Source of the DNA: Actinomycetota bacterium
Lineage (GTDB): Bacteria; Actinomycetota; Nitriliruptoria; Nitriliruptorales; Nitriliruptoraceae
Direction of reading: 5' to 3'
Assembly (NCBI GenBank): GCA_018335555.1
Contig: JAGXST010000343.1
Span: 1 to 45,514, forward strand
Length of the DNA: 45,514 nucleotides
In this document: positions 1 through 7,632 of the stretch, one piece after another
How the letters are laid out: every line of letters begins with the position of its first letter
Numbering within the stretch: position 1 is the first letter of the stretch
Made by a program: the position numbers and the translations under genes
The notes under the pieces: model-generated
Told to the model about the DNA's origin: nothing
Databases searched by the model: none
Seen by the model: only the letters and a program-made list of their open reading frames with translations

Positions 1-1
1 C

Positions 2-451
2 TACATCGGCTCGCCGCTCGTCCTCGACGAGCCGGGGGAGGGGCCGGACCCCGACAGCTTCGAGTACGTGCCGACCGCCCGCCCGGGCGCCCGCCTTCCA
101 CACGTGTGGCTCGACGATGGCACGGCGCTCCAGGACCGGATCGGTTCCGGTTACACCCTGGTCGTCCTCAACGGCCGAGACGTGGCGGCCGACGCGCTCA
201 GCGAGGCGTTCGCGGCGTACGGCGCCCCCTTCGAGGTGGTGTCGGTGCACGCCGCCCATGCCCGACACGTCTATGAACGCGACCTCTTGCTGCTGCGGCC
301 GGACATGCACGTGGTCTGGCGTGGGGACGCCCTGCCCGAGGATGTCACGATGCTCGCGGCGCGCGCGACCGGGCACGCGGGCGAGGAGACCGTGGCCGAC
401 GGGGCCAATGACGAGGCAAGCATGCTCACGGGTACGCTCCGCGGACGCTAA
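2..451 (+). CDS. FAD-dependent aromatic-ring monooxygenase, C-terminal part (5' end outside window)
   Basis: The reading frame is open from base 2 and ends at TAA 449-451, so only about 149 C-terminal residues are seen. The motif ARPGARLPHVWLDDG followed by a GSGYTLVVL strand is the hallmark of the C-terminal thioredoxin-like domain of the phenol hydroxylase/PheA-TfdB flavoprotein family. These enzymes use NAD(P)H and O2 to hydroxylate aromatic rings or, in relatives, to modify polyketides. The FAD-binding and substrate domains lie upstream of the window, so the substrate cannot be judged. It converges on the IclR gene and shares an aromatic-catabolism flavour with the dienelactone hydrolase further right. 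Family is confident, substrate is not. Confidence 0.8.
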   Translation, partial: YIGSPLVLDEPGEGPDPDSFEYVPTARPGARLPHVWLDDGTALQDRIGSGYTLVVLNGRDVAADALSEAFAAYGAPFEVVSVHAAHARHVYERDLLLLRPDMHVVWRGDALPEDVTMLAARATGHAGEETVADGANDEASMLTGTLRGR

Positions 452-489
452 GCCGCCAACTCGGCACTTCCCGCACACTGACATCGTCG

Positions 490-506
490 GTGGTCCGCGA
501 GACCAC
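490..506. terminator. Short inverted repeat between convergent genes
   Basis: GTGGTC (490-495) and GACCAC (501-506) form a 6-bp stem with a 5-base loop in the gap between the convergent monooxygenase and IclR genes. There is no T-run. It could act as a weak bidirectional terminator; the evidence is only position and pairing. Confidence 0.3.
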
Positions 507-544
507 TCGGTCAGACGGCTTCGCGTCGGTCAGACGGCTTCGCG
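507..544. repeat. Perfect 19-bp tandem duplication over the IclR stop codon
   Basis: The sequence tcggtcagacggcttcgcg occurs at 507-525 and again, without a gap, at 526-544. The second copy contains the last codons and stop (TGA, complement of 530-532) of the IclR gene on the minus strand. The first copy therefore lies just downstream of that stop and repeats it out of frame. This looks like a recent slippage or microduplication that leaves the protein intact. Confidence 0.9.
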
Positions 545-1297
545 CTCGCGAGCCACCCATCGTTCGAGAAGCTGATTCTCGATGTCCCGGCACGTCTTCT
601 CGAGAGCAATCTCGAACTGCCCCAGCCGGTCCTTGAACGGTTCAGCAGCGACGATCGAAACGCTCGCGACGACTTCACGCTGATGGTCGCGGACCGGGCG
701 CGCAACGCTGTAGTACCCGTCATGGCGCTCTTGTCGCCCGTACGCCACACCGCGGCGTCGCACTTGTGCGAGTTCCTGCGTCAGGCGCTCCGGGCTGGTC
801 AAGGTGTGCTCGGTGTAGGAGGACAGGGGCGCGGCGAAATAGGTCTCGCGGAAGCACGGCGGGGCGAATGCGAGCAGTACCTTTCCGACTCCGGTGGCGT
901 GCAGCGGGCCGCGTTCTCCGACGGGGGTCAGGTTGTTCTTCCGATAGCCCACACGTTCGAGATAGAGCACCTCGTTGCCCTCGCGGACAGCGAGCTGAAC
1001 TGGAAGTTGACTGAACGCCGCGAGTCGTAGGATCGGACGCATCGCCGCCTCGTGAAGCCCGCGTCGGAGCGGGGCGAAGCAACCCAGCTCGAACAGTCGC
1101 ATGCTGAGTTGGTACTGGCCCGACTCGGTGACTTCGAGGACGCCAGCCGTCCGCAAGGTGACCAACATGCGATGGGTGCTCGCTCGAGGCGCGTTGAGGA
1201 GTTGGGCGGCTTCAGAGGCTCCGAGTGTCTGGCGCTCGATGAACAGCGACAGAACATCGAACGCTTTAAGGACCGTCGATGCCGAAGGTGTGGACAT
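530..1297 (-). CDS. IclR-family transcriptional regulator
   Basis: The protein has 255 residues when started at ATG 1297. That start is chosen because GGGAG lies about 9 bases upstream and because the upstream extension is Arg-rich with no family likeness. Residues about 8-60 form the winged HTH (VLKAFDVLSLF, then LGASEAAQLLNAPRASTHRMLVTLRTAG). The remainder is the IclR effector domain, with the typical GPLHATGVGKVLLAF stretch and RRRGVAYGRQE. IclR proteins are dimeric regulators that often control aromatic or short-chain-acid catabolism next to their own gene. Here it converges with the monooxygenase and points away from the dienelactone hydrolase across an 822-base gap, so either could be its target. 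Confidence 0.92.
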   Translation of the reverse strand: MSTPSASTVLKAFDVLSLFIERQTLGASEAAQLLNAPRASTHRMLVTLRTAGVLEVTESGQYQLSMRLFELGCFAPLRRGLHEAAMRPILRLAAFSQLPVQLAVREGNEVLYLERVGYRKNNLTPVGERGPLHATGVGKVLLAFAPPCFRETYFAAPLSSYTEHTLTSPERLTQELAQVRRRGVAYGRQERHDGYYSVARPVRDHQREVVASVSIVAAEPFKDRLGQFEIALEKTCRDIENQLLERWVAREREAV

Positions 1298-2119
1298 TGC
1301 CAGTCTCCCGCTAGGCCGATCCGAGTCAGTCCGCCGCCTTCGAGTTCGCCACGATGGGGCTCGCAATCGCTGGTGGTCGCGTCGTACGCGCTAGCGAGCC
1401 GCCTCGTCCTCCCAACACCCGACAGGCCAGCCGAAGGGATAATATCGGACCATTAACCCGGCCATTGACCACTGGACCGCGAGTGCGCGCTCAGGCCAGC
1501 GCCCATGCGTCTAGCGCTCGCGGTAATCGTGCGGCACCAGCTGAGGGTTCTGAGGCAGGACCTGCTCGGACTCAGATGATGAGACCTCGGGTGCCGTTGC
1601 CTCGGGGGGGGAGGTAGAAGGAGCGGGCAGAGGTGCACGGCATCCCGAGAGCCACCGCGCCGGATGACAGAGTCCTTTGCTTAACGCGTGCGATCTGAGT
1701 CACTGCGGAGGTCATGTCGTGGCGGGGGTCATATGGAATTCTTGATGGATCTGCACCTCGACTCAAGCTTGTCGATCGATGAGCAAGACCGCCACTGGAG
1801 CAAGGTACGGGTGTCATGGGGGGCCCGTGATCTCTGCAATTGTTATTGCCCGCGAGTTCGGGCGACTCCGCCGATGTCGAGGCCTGCTCCCGCGCCCTCA
1901 GCCAGTGCGGCGGTTGCGCCCAGAAGGCGTGCGCTGAGCTGCGCTCGAGCAGCGGGTCGGCGTCCGTCGCGGCGCTGGCCGCTACCTCATCAACTCGGGG
2001 GCACCGTCGTCACCACCCGGCAAGACGGCCGCCGGCCCGGCAAGCGCGAACCTGGCATCTGGACCGTGTGAACAAGACCGTGCGTACGGCAACGAACCCG
2101 AGAAGAAAGCGAGAACACG
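1298..2119. other. Gene-poor 822-base interval
   Basis: No frame here has convincing family likeness or consistent codon bias. A short frame starting at ATG 1734 (MEFLMDLHLDSSLSIDEQD) faintly resembles the N-terminus of muconolactone-isomerase-like proteins. It then runs into sequence without any pattern, so at most it is a decayed remnant. The GC content is lower around 1690-1850 than in flanking genes. The promoters of the IclR gene (left) and the dienelactone hydrolase gene (right) must lie in this interval, but I could not pin them down. Confidence 0.5.
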
Positions 2120-2944
2120 ATGGATCTCAAGAGCTACGTCGACTCCGAACTGGAAGAGGAAAAGGAGCTGGGGTACTCGCCCTCGGGTGTCTCCGGCAGT
2201 GATGCCAACGGCTACCCCGGCCCGGACGACGTGTATGTCTCCGAGAGCGATGTCAACGCCGAGACGATCACGTTCACAGCCGACGGCGCTGAACAATCGG
2301 CCTACCTGGTTCGTCCCAAGGATGGCGGATCGGCCCCCGTCGTCATCGTGATCCACGAGAACAAGGGCCTGGTGCCCTACATCAAGAACGTCACTCGTCG
2401 TCTGGCCGCCGAAGGCTATGTCGCAATCGCCCCGGACCTGCTGGCCCGCGTCGGCGGGACCGAGAGCTTCGACGGCGGCGAGGCCGCGATCGCGGCGATC
2501 CGTGATCTCGACCCGCAGGGCATCGTCGACGACGTCCGGGCGACGCTGACCGAGGTCTCGAGCCTCGACGGTGTCGACGCGGACAAGGCTGGCATCATCG
2601 GCTTCTGTTTCGGTGGCGGCGTCGCCTGGCGGGTGCTGACCCAGGAGCCGCGCCTGTCAGCCGGCGTGCCCTTCTACGGCCCGACGCCGGACGAGGAGGC
2701 GGTGCCCGACATCCAGGCGCCTGTGCTCGGGATCTACGGGGAACTCGACGAACGCATCACGTCGATGCTCCCCGGAATCCGCGACGCGATGGAGAAGCAC
2801 GGCAAGGAGTTCGGCGCCGTTGTGATGCCCGACGCCGGCCACGCCTTCCACAACGACACCAACCCGGACCGGTACAACCCTGATGCCGCAGCCAAGGCAT
2901 GGCGGACCGCCGTCGACTTCCTGGACGACACCATCAAGTCCTGA
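2120..2944 (+). CDS. Dienelactone hydrolase family protein
   Basis: This 274-residue alpha/beta hydrolase has the dienelactone hydrolase triad: nucleophile Cys163 in GFCFGGG, Asp210 in GELDERI and His241 in DAGHAFHN. Glu80 in IHENKG is the family's Cys-activating residue. Such enzymes open dienelactones from chlorocatechol breakdown or act as general carboxymethylenebutenolidase-like esterases. The roughly 50 N-terminal residues before the core fold are longer than in the minimal 235-residue family and resemble the extension of cytosolic actinobacterial members. There is no signal peptide. A strong hairpin follows, so it is probably a single-gene transcript. Family is secure; the natural ester is unknown. 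Confidence 0.9.
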   Translation: MDLKSYVDSELEEEKELGYSPSGVSGSDANGYPGPDDVYVSESDVNAETITFTADGAEQSAYLVRPKDGGSAPVVIVIHENKGLVPYIKNVTRRLAAEGYVAIAPDLLARVGGTESFDGGEAAIAAIRDLDPQGIVDDVRATLTEVSSLDGVDADKAGIIGFCFGGGVAWRVLTQEPRLSAGVPFYGPTPDEEAVPDIQAPVLGIYGELDERITSMLPGIRDAMEKHGKEFGAVVMPDAGHAFHNDTNPDRYNPDAAAKAWRTAVDFLDDTIKS

Positions 2945-2960
2945 GGCTATGCCGGAAGCC

Positions 2961-3009
2961 ACCGGACGCACGCCGCCGGATACTCCCAGACGGGCGGCGT
3001 GCGTCCGGT
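2961..3009 (+). terminator. Strong hairpin terminator after the dienelactone hydrolase gene
   Basis: A perfect 17-bp stem pairs 2961-2977 with 2993-3009 around a 15-base loop, starting 17 bases after the stop codon. There is no T-tract, which is common for terminators in high-GC actinobacteria. Confidence 0.75.
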
Positions 3010-3162
3010 CCGGCGCGAGGGCGACCAGAGGTTCCCGAGGCACGAAGGGTGGTCACAGCGTGAACGGAGTCCATCATCACCGGTTGATTCCGTTCTGGGG
3101 GCTCCGGCCACGACGCGACACGGCGAGCCGCGCGGAGTAGTCACCTCGCCGCAACGGCGTTA

Positions 3163-3173
3163 TGGTCCTACCG
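3163..3173. promoter_or_regulatory. FadR-type operator copy 1 (upstream of first MFS gene)
   Basis: TGGT-cct-ACCg matches the window-wide TGGT-N3-ACCA inverted repeat with one mismatch. It lies 50 bases before the chosen start of the MFS gene at 3224. The hexamer TATGGT (3161-3166) overlapping it fits the actinobacterial -10 pattern TANNNT, so a bound protein would block the promoter. It is the leftmost copy in the window. Confidence 0.6.
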
Positions 3174-3223
3174 AACGTCCGCGTGCAGGTGTCGTCGGGC
3201 ACCGGGCCTCACCGAAGAGCGTC

Positions 3224-4429
3224 ATGCGTCCGCCACCAGGATCCGAGGCCGATGGCCGGGTCGGCTATCTGGATGTCCTTCGGACCCGTTGGTCGTTGGT
3301 GTCGGCTGCCACGCTGCTGTACTGGACGGGTGCGCACGCGCTGCGTCCGTTGCTGCCGCTGCGTCTCGATGCACTGGGGGCGAACGAGGCCGTCATCGGG
3401 TTGGTGCTGGCGCTGTTTCCCTTGAGCGCGCTCGGACTGGCGATCCCAGGCGGTCGGTTCGTCGACCGTGTCGGGGTCCGCCGCGTCCTGCTCGGCGGGT
3501 TCGGTGGCATGACGCTGCTCGGACTCGGGTTCGCCCGGTCGACGTCCATCCCGGCGTTGGCGCTGCTGACCGCCGGCATCGGACTGGCCGAGCTCGCGAC
3601 CTGGATCTCGCTGCAGTCGATGGCCAGCGCCGGGGGGACCGGCCGCTTCCTCACCAGGCAGTTGGCGGTGTTCTCCCTCGCCTGGGGTGTCGGCCTTGCG
3701 GTCGGTCCCGTCATCGGCGCCGCGCTCTACGACCGTCTCGGGTTCGGTGCGGTGGGGCTGTTCTACCTGGTGTGCGGTGCCGTCTCGGTGGTGATGATCG
3801 CCCTCGGTCCGCGCGTGGCGGTCGTCGCGAGGGCTGCGCCAGGCTCGATACGCAGCGGTGTCAGCACGATGTGGGGGTCAGGGCCGGTGCGCGCCACGCT
3901 GCTGTCGAGTTTCGTGGCACTGTTCGTCGGTGGCGTGAAGGGATCGTTCCTCCCCCTTTACCTCGAGCGCGCCGGACTGTCGATTCCCCGCATCGGTGTG
4001 CTCCTGTCGGTCATGGGGGTCGCCTCCCTGGCCGTGCGGGTACCCCTGCCATGGCTGTTGCGGCGGGCCGGCGCCCGCACCGTGCTGCTCGCGAGCATGT
4101 GGCTCGCCGTGCTCCCGATGACCCTGGTGCCCTTCGCCGACGGGTTCGCGGCGTGGCTGGTGCTCACGACGCTGAGCAGCATCGGGCTCGGTGTCAACCC
4201 GCCGGTGACGGTCGAACTCATGGCCCGCTACACCGATCCGACCGAACGCGGCCTGGCGATGGGCCTGCGCCTGACGGCCAACCGCATCGGGCAGGTGATC
4301 CAGCCGGCACTGTTCGGCGGCATGGTCGCGGTGAGCGGCTTCCTCGGCGCGTTCGCTGCCGGCGGGGCGTTGCTCGCGGGTATCACGGTGTGGGCCCACC
4401 GCGTCAGGTTCTCCGAGCCGACCGGCTGA
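3224..4429 (+). CDS. MFS transporter (MFS_1 type)
   Basis: The protein has 401 residues and about 12 hydrophobic segments. The loop between segments 2 and 3 reads GGRFVDRVGVRR, the MFS signature (G-x3-D-R-x-G-R/K-R), and a central cytoplasmic loop sits around residue 205. The frame stays open upstream, but that part is Arg/Pro-rich and contains the operator at 3163, so ATG 3224 (GAAGAG upstream) is preferred. It is the first gene of the operator-controlled region and is followed by the broken universal-stress gene. It is not closely similar to the EntS-like MFS proteins elsewhere in the window. Import or export cannot be decided. Confidence 0.85.
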   Translation: MRPPPGSEADGRVGYLDVLRTRWSLVSAATLLYWTGAHALRPLLPLRLDALGANEAVIGLVLALFPLSALGLAIPGGRFVDRVGVRRVLLGGFGGMTLLGLGFARSTSIPALALLTAGIGLAELATWISLQSMASAGGTGRFLTRQLAVFSLAWGVGLAVGPVIGAALYDRLGFGAVGLFYLVCGAVSVVMIALGPRVAVVARAAPGSIRSGVSTMWGSGPVRATLLSSFVALFVGGVKGSFLPLYLERAGLSIPRIGVLLSVMGVASLAVRVPLPWLLRRAGARTVLLASMWLAVLPMTLVPFADGFAAWLVLTTLSSIGLGVNPPVTVELMARYTDPTERGLAMGLRLTANRIGQVIQPALFGGMVAVSGFLGAFAAGGALLAGITVWAHRVRFSEPTG

Positions 4430-4529
4430 GCATGGCCGGCCGTGCCCGACCGGCGCGTGTCCCGCTCGACTACGTGAGGTGCGTGCCCAACTGTTTGGGA
4501 CGATGGGCCTCCTATTGTGTTGGCTCCAC

Positions 4530-4706
4530 ATGTCTGAGAGGTCGACAGCGAGCATCGTCGTCGGCTACGTCGACAATGCCGCCGAGAACGCCGCGCCAGG
4601 GCGGGGATGGCCGAGGCGGCACTGTGCGGGGCGCCGGTCCGCGTACGAGACGTGGTCCGGGTCGGTACCAACGACGAGTCGGTCGAGTCCTTCCTGATCC
4701 GAGTTG
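4530..4706 (+). pseudogene. Truncated, frameshifted universal stress protein remnant
   Basis: From ATG 4530 the frame reads MSERSTASIVVGYVDNAAENAA, matching the start of the intact universal-stress gene at 5971 (MNIVIGYVDNAAGNAA). Near 4590-4605 one base is missing relative to that gene. The homology then continues in another frame (MAEAALCGAPVRVRDVVRVGTNDE versus LSEAALRGAAVRVRHVVRVGTHNE). Similarity ends about 50 codons in, and the next MFS gene begins directly after. The ATP-binding C-terminal half is absent. This is a decayed copy of the downstream gene. Confidence 0.85.
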
Positions 4707-4728
4707 CGTGCCCGACGGGGGCGGCACC

Positions 4729-5958
4729 TTGTCCACACGGCTTCCGCCACTGCTGCGCCACCGCGAGTTCAACCTGTACTGGGCAGGAGTCGCACTGTCC
4801 CAGATCGGCGTCCGCGGAACCACCGCGGTCAACCTCTTCCACGTCTACGACCTGACGGGTTCCACCGCGCTGGTCGGTGTCGTCGGACTCGTCCAGGGCA
4901 TCGCGGTCGTGGTCCTGTCTCCGCTCGGCGGTGCCTACGCGGATCGGGTCGACCGGCGACGGTTGCTGCAGATGACGCAGGTCGTGTCGCTGCTGGCGAG
5001 CCTCGCGCTCGCCGTGCTCTCGCTGGGCGGGGCGATCGTCGTGTGGCACATCTATGTGGCCGTGTTGGTCAACACGGCCGCCTCCACGTTCGATCACCCG
5101 ACTCGGACCGCGCTGATCCCCGCCCTCGTCCCGCGGGCGTTGCTGCCGCAGGCCTTCGCCCTGGTGAACCCGACCCGCGAACTCGCCATCCTGATCGGAC
5201 CGGCCCTGGGTGGGCTGCTGCTCGCCTTCAGGGGGCCCGCGGCCATGTACCTCTTCGACGCGGCCACCTACGTGCTGCTGATCGCGGTGCTCGCGAGGTT
5301 ACGCGTGCCGCCGTTGGACGTCGCCGAGGCGAAGGCGACACCCGTGCTGCGCAGCATGCGCGAGGGGGCGAGCTACCTGCGTCGGCGCCCGCTCATCGGG
5401 CAGCTGGTCTCGCTCGATCTCTCGACGACTCTGCTGGCCGGCTGGCGGGTCATCCTGCCTGCCCTGGCCGTCGACATCCTCGGCGCAGGAGAGGTCGCGT
5501 ACGGACTGTTGGCGGCAGCCCCGTCCGCCGGCGCCCTCCTCGGAACCGCGGCCATCCTGCCGCTGGTGCTGCGGGCACCCGCCGGCCCGCTCGTCCTGGC
5601 CGGCACGGGCGCATACGGACTGGCATGCATCGCGCTCGCCCGCGCCCCGAGCCTGAACCTGGCCCTGCTCGCCGGATTGGGAATCGGAGCGATGGACGCG
5701 CTGGCCAGCGCCATCCGCCAGGCAGCCGTGCAGCTCGAGACGCCGGACGCCATGCGAGGTCGGGTCACCTCGCTGGTGCAGGTGGCGTCGCGAGGTGGAC
5801 CGGCGCTCGGCGACGCCAACGTCGGGTGGATGGCAGCGCTGATGGGACCGGCCGCAGCCTTGACACTCGGAGGGGTCGTCCCGATGGTGTACGCCACGTG
5901 CATGGCGGTGTTCGGGACCCGGGTGCGCTCGTATCGGGTCGTCGAGAATTCCCCCTGA
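4729..5958 (+). CDS. MFS transporter (EntS-like, MFS_3 type)
   Basis: The 409-residue protein starts at TTG 4729. A GGGGGCGG tract 5-12 bases upstream serves as ribosome site, and the resulting N-terminus (MSTRLPPLLRHREFNLYW) lines up with the paralogue at 17690 (MGRPEVLRHRDFNLYW). GTG 4708 is the alternative start. The DRVDRRRLLQ loop, about 12 membrane segments and the conserved tail LETPDAMRGRVTSLVQVASRGGPALG mark the EntS/MFS_3 exporter-like group. It is followed after 12 bases by the universal stress gene, forming an MFS-USP pair. Its own promoter is not evident; it may be transcribed through the pseudogene. Confidence 0.85.
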   Translation: MSTRLPPLLRHREFNLYWAGVALSQIGVRGTTAVNLFHVYDLTGSTALVGVVGLVQGIAVVVLSPLGGAYADRVDRRRLLQMTQVVSLLASLALAVLSLGGAIVVWHIYVAVLVNTAASTFDHPTRTALIPALVPRALLPQAFALVNPTRELAILIGPALGGLLLAFRGPAAMYLFDAATYVLLIAVLARLRVPPLDVAEAKATPVLRSMREGASYLRRRPLIGQLVSLDLSTTLLAGWRVILPALAVDILGAGEVAYGLLAAAPSAGALLGTAAILPLVLRAPAGPLVLAGTGAYGLACIALARAPSLNLALLAGLGIGAMDALASAIRQAAVQLETPDAMRGRVTSLVQVASRGGPALGDANVGWMAALMGPAAALTLGGVVPMVYATCMAVFGTRVRSYRVVENSP

Positions 5959-5970
5959 TCGGAGATCGAG

Positions 5971-6381
5971 ATGAACATCGTCATCGGCTACGTCGACAAC
6001 GCGGCCGGAAACGCGGCGCTACGGGTGGGGTTGAGCGAGGCGGCGCTGCGCGGGGCGGCGGTACGCGTGCGACACGTGGTCCGGGTCGGTACCCACAACG
6101 AGCCGCCCGAGTCGATCGAGCGGATGCGCGGACGGCTGGAGCAGATCACCCGGCAGATCGCCTCGCAAGGGCTCGTCGGCGACGCCGAACTGCTGCTCGA
6201 ACGGGGCGAACCTGCCGACGCGATCCTCGACGAGGTTGTTCGGCTGCGCGCCGATCTGTTGGTGATCGGCTCCCGCCGACGCAGCCGGGTCGGCAAGCTG
6301 CTGCTCGGGAGCACGTCGCAACAGCTCGTGCTGCGGGCTCCCTGCGCCGTGCTGTCCTTGAGGCCGTCCGCCTCGCCTTGA
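5971..6381 (+). CDS. Universal stress protein (UspA family), single domain
   Basis: This 136-residue protein starts at ATG 5971 with GGAGATCGAG just before it. The N-terminal beta strand IVIGYVDNAAGNAALR has the nucleotide-binding Asp. The C-terminal glycine loop GSRRRSRVGKLLLGST follows the G-x2-G-x9-G-S/T spacing, but Arg replaces the second Gly, so ATP binding may be weakened. It sits 12 bases after the MFS gene and is probably co-translated. A broken relative lies on the other side of that MFS gene. Pairing with transporters suggests a role in sensing or regulating transport, but this is inference. Confidence 0.88.
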   Translation: MNIVIGYVDNAAGNAALRVGLSEAALRGAAVRVRHVVRVGTHNEPPESIERMRGRLEQITRQIASQGLVGDAELLLERGEPADAILDEVVRLRADLLVIGSRRRSRVGKLLLGSTSQQLVLRAPCAVLSLRPSASP

Positions 6382-6402
6382 CCCGTTCCCCGTGACGTCA
6401 TA

Positions 6403-6413
6403 AGGTCATACCA
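6403..6413. promoter_or_regulatory. FadR-type operator copy 2 with overlapping promoter (tctC)
   Basis: aGGT-cat-ACCA carries one mismatch to TGGT-N3-ACCA and is flanked by AA and TT-like bases as in other copies. A plausible promoter overlaps it: TTGACC at 6378-6383, 17 bases, then TAAGGT at 6401-6406. The repressor site would thus cover the -10 box. A perfect 8-base palindrome TGACGTCA (6393-6400) lies directly beside it. The tctC start is 38 bases downstream. Confidence 0.65.
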
Positions 6414-6451
6414 TTCCACCCTTAACGGGCTCATCATCGCGAGGGAGCGGC

Positions 6452-7537
6452 ATGCGTTATCTGAAGAAGGGACGCCTGAACAAGACCGTCGGTGTCATGG
6501 CGGCGTTCGGGCTGATGTTGGCGGCTTGCGGAGGCGACGGCGACACCGCGACGCCCGCCGAGGATGCCGAGGAGTCACCCGACGCGGGTGCTGACGGCGA
6601 CGCCGACGGCGGGGGCGAGGGCCTGCTCGCCGGACAGACCATCACGTTCGTCGTCGGCGTGAGCCCGGGCGGCGGGTACGACTCGTACGCCCGCATGATC
6701 GCGCCCTTCCTCGCCGAGGAGCTCGGGGCCAACGTCGTCGTCGACAACCAGCCCGGCGCCGGTGGGCTCGTCTCGCTGAACAACCTCTACGCGGCCGAGC
6801 CGGACGGCACCACGATCGCGCTCGCCAACGGTTCCGGCACGGGCGGCAACGTGCTGGCCGGTGCCGAGGGCATGGAGTTCGAGTACGGCGAGTTCAGCGC
6901 GCTCGGCCGAGTGGCCGGCGAGCCGAAGGTGCTCGTCGCCTCGGCAGCCTCCGGCTACGAGTCGATGGAGGACCTGCTGGCCGACCCGGAGGGCTTCCGC
7001 TACGGAACGACCGGCCCGGGCGGCTCGACCCACACCGACGCCCAGCTCCTGCGTGCCAGCCTCGGCATCCCGGGCGACCTCGTGTCCGGCTTCGACGGCA
7101 GCGAGGAGATCGGTCTGGCCCTCGCCGCCAACGAACTGCAAGGCACCATCGGCACCCTCGACAGCCACGTCCCCGACATCGAAGCCGGCGACCAGGTCCC
7201 GATCGCGATGATCGCCGCCGAACGCGCCGAAGACTTCCCCGACGTGCCGACCGTGCTCGAATTCGTCGACGACGAGGACCGTCGCGTCATCGCCGAGACG
7301 CACATCGCCGTGATCGACCTCGGCCGAGCGCTGCTGGCGCCTCCGGGAATGCCCGACGACATCCTCGCCGAGTTGCGGCAGGCGATCGAGAACGTCTTCA
7401 CCAGCGAGGAGTTCCTCGCGGAGGCGGCGTCGCAGAACCGGCCGATCGGCTACCTGACCGGTGAAGAACTGGCCGAGCGGATCCAGGTCGTGGTCAACGC
7501 GCCCGAGTCGGTGTTCGAGGCCCTGCAGCAGCAGTAG
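6452..7537 (+). CDS. tctC: Tripartite tricarboxylate transporter solute-binding lipoprotein (TctC/Bug family)
   Basis: The 361-residue protein starts at ATG 6452 with GAGGGAG upstream. A lipoprotein signal ends in LAACGG with Cys26 as the lipid site, followed by an acidic Asp/Gly/Ala linker. The mature part has the Bug-family features: ITFVVGVSPGGGYDSYARMIAPFLAEELGANVVVDNQPGAGG near residues 64-110 and PGMPDDILAELRQAI near the end. Members capture carboxylates (citrate, phthalate and others) for the TctAB permease. It heads the tctC-tctB-tctA operon and is separated from tctB by a strong hairpin. The ligand cannot be read from sequence. Confidence 0.93.
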   Translation: MRYLKKGRLNKTVGVMAAFGLMLAACGGDGDTATPAEDAEESPDAGADGDADGGGEGLLAGQTITFVVGVSPGGGYDSYARMIAPFLAEELGANVVVDNQPGAGGLVSLNNLYAAEPDGTTIALANGSGTGGNVLAGAEGMEFEYGEFSALGRVAGEPKVLVASAASGYESMEDLLADPEGFRYGTTGPGGSTHTDAQLLRASLGIPGDLVSGFDGSEEIGLALAANELQGTIGTLDSHVPDIEAGDQVPIAMIAAERAEDFPDVPTVLEFVDDEDRRVIAETHIAVIDLGRALLAPPGMPDDILAELRQAIENVFTSEEFLAEAASQNRPIGYLTGEELAERIQVVVNAPESVFEALQQQ

Positions 7538-7549
7538 GACCTTCCGGTA

Positions 7550-7585
7550 GCAGGGGTGGTGCGGCAGTATCCGCACCACCCCTGC
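7550..7585 (+). terminator. Strong intercistronic hairpin between tctC and tctB
   Basis: A perfect 15-bp stem pairs 7550-7564 with 7571-7585 around a 6-base loop, 13 bases after the tctC stop and 48 bases before tctB. There is no T-run. In operons where a binding protein precedes its permease, such hairpins protect the upstream mRNA or stop most transcripts, giving more binding protein than permease. Confidence 0.7.
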
Positions 7586-7632
7586 GGATACCGGATGTCA
7601 GCGGCGGTGCCGCGAGTCGAGGAGCAGCGCGA

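Noticed and set aside
1441-1480. GGACCATTA and CCATTGACCACTGG as a possible further FadR-type operator near the IclR promoter
   Set aside because: Only single half-sites are present; the matching TGGT half at the right spacing is missing.
1730-1771. NdeI-, EcoRI- and HindIII-like sites close together, resembling a cloning linker
   Set aside because: The surrounding bases do not match a vector polylinker and the sites are spread over about 40 bases; chance in a lower-GC stretch is enough.
3289-4728. In-frame extension far upstream of the second MFS gene
   Set aside because: This part is antiregistered to the first MFS gene, is Arg/Pro-rich and has no membrane segments; the real gene starts near 4729 by homology with its paralogue.
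4704-6395. 563-codon plus-strand frame across the second MFS and usp genes
   Set aside because: It is a shifted-frame shadow of two genes with clear family motifs and shows no domain itself.
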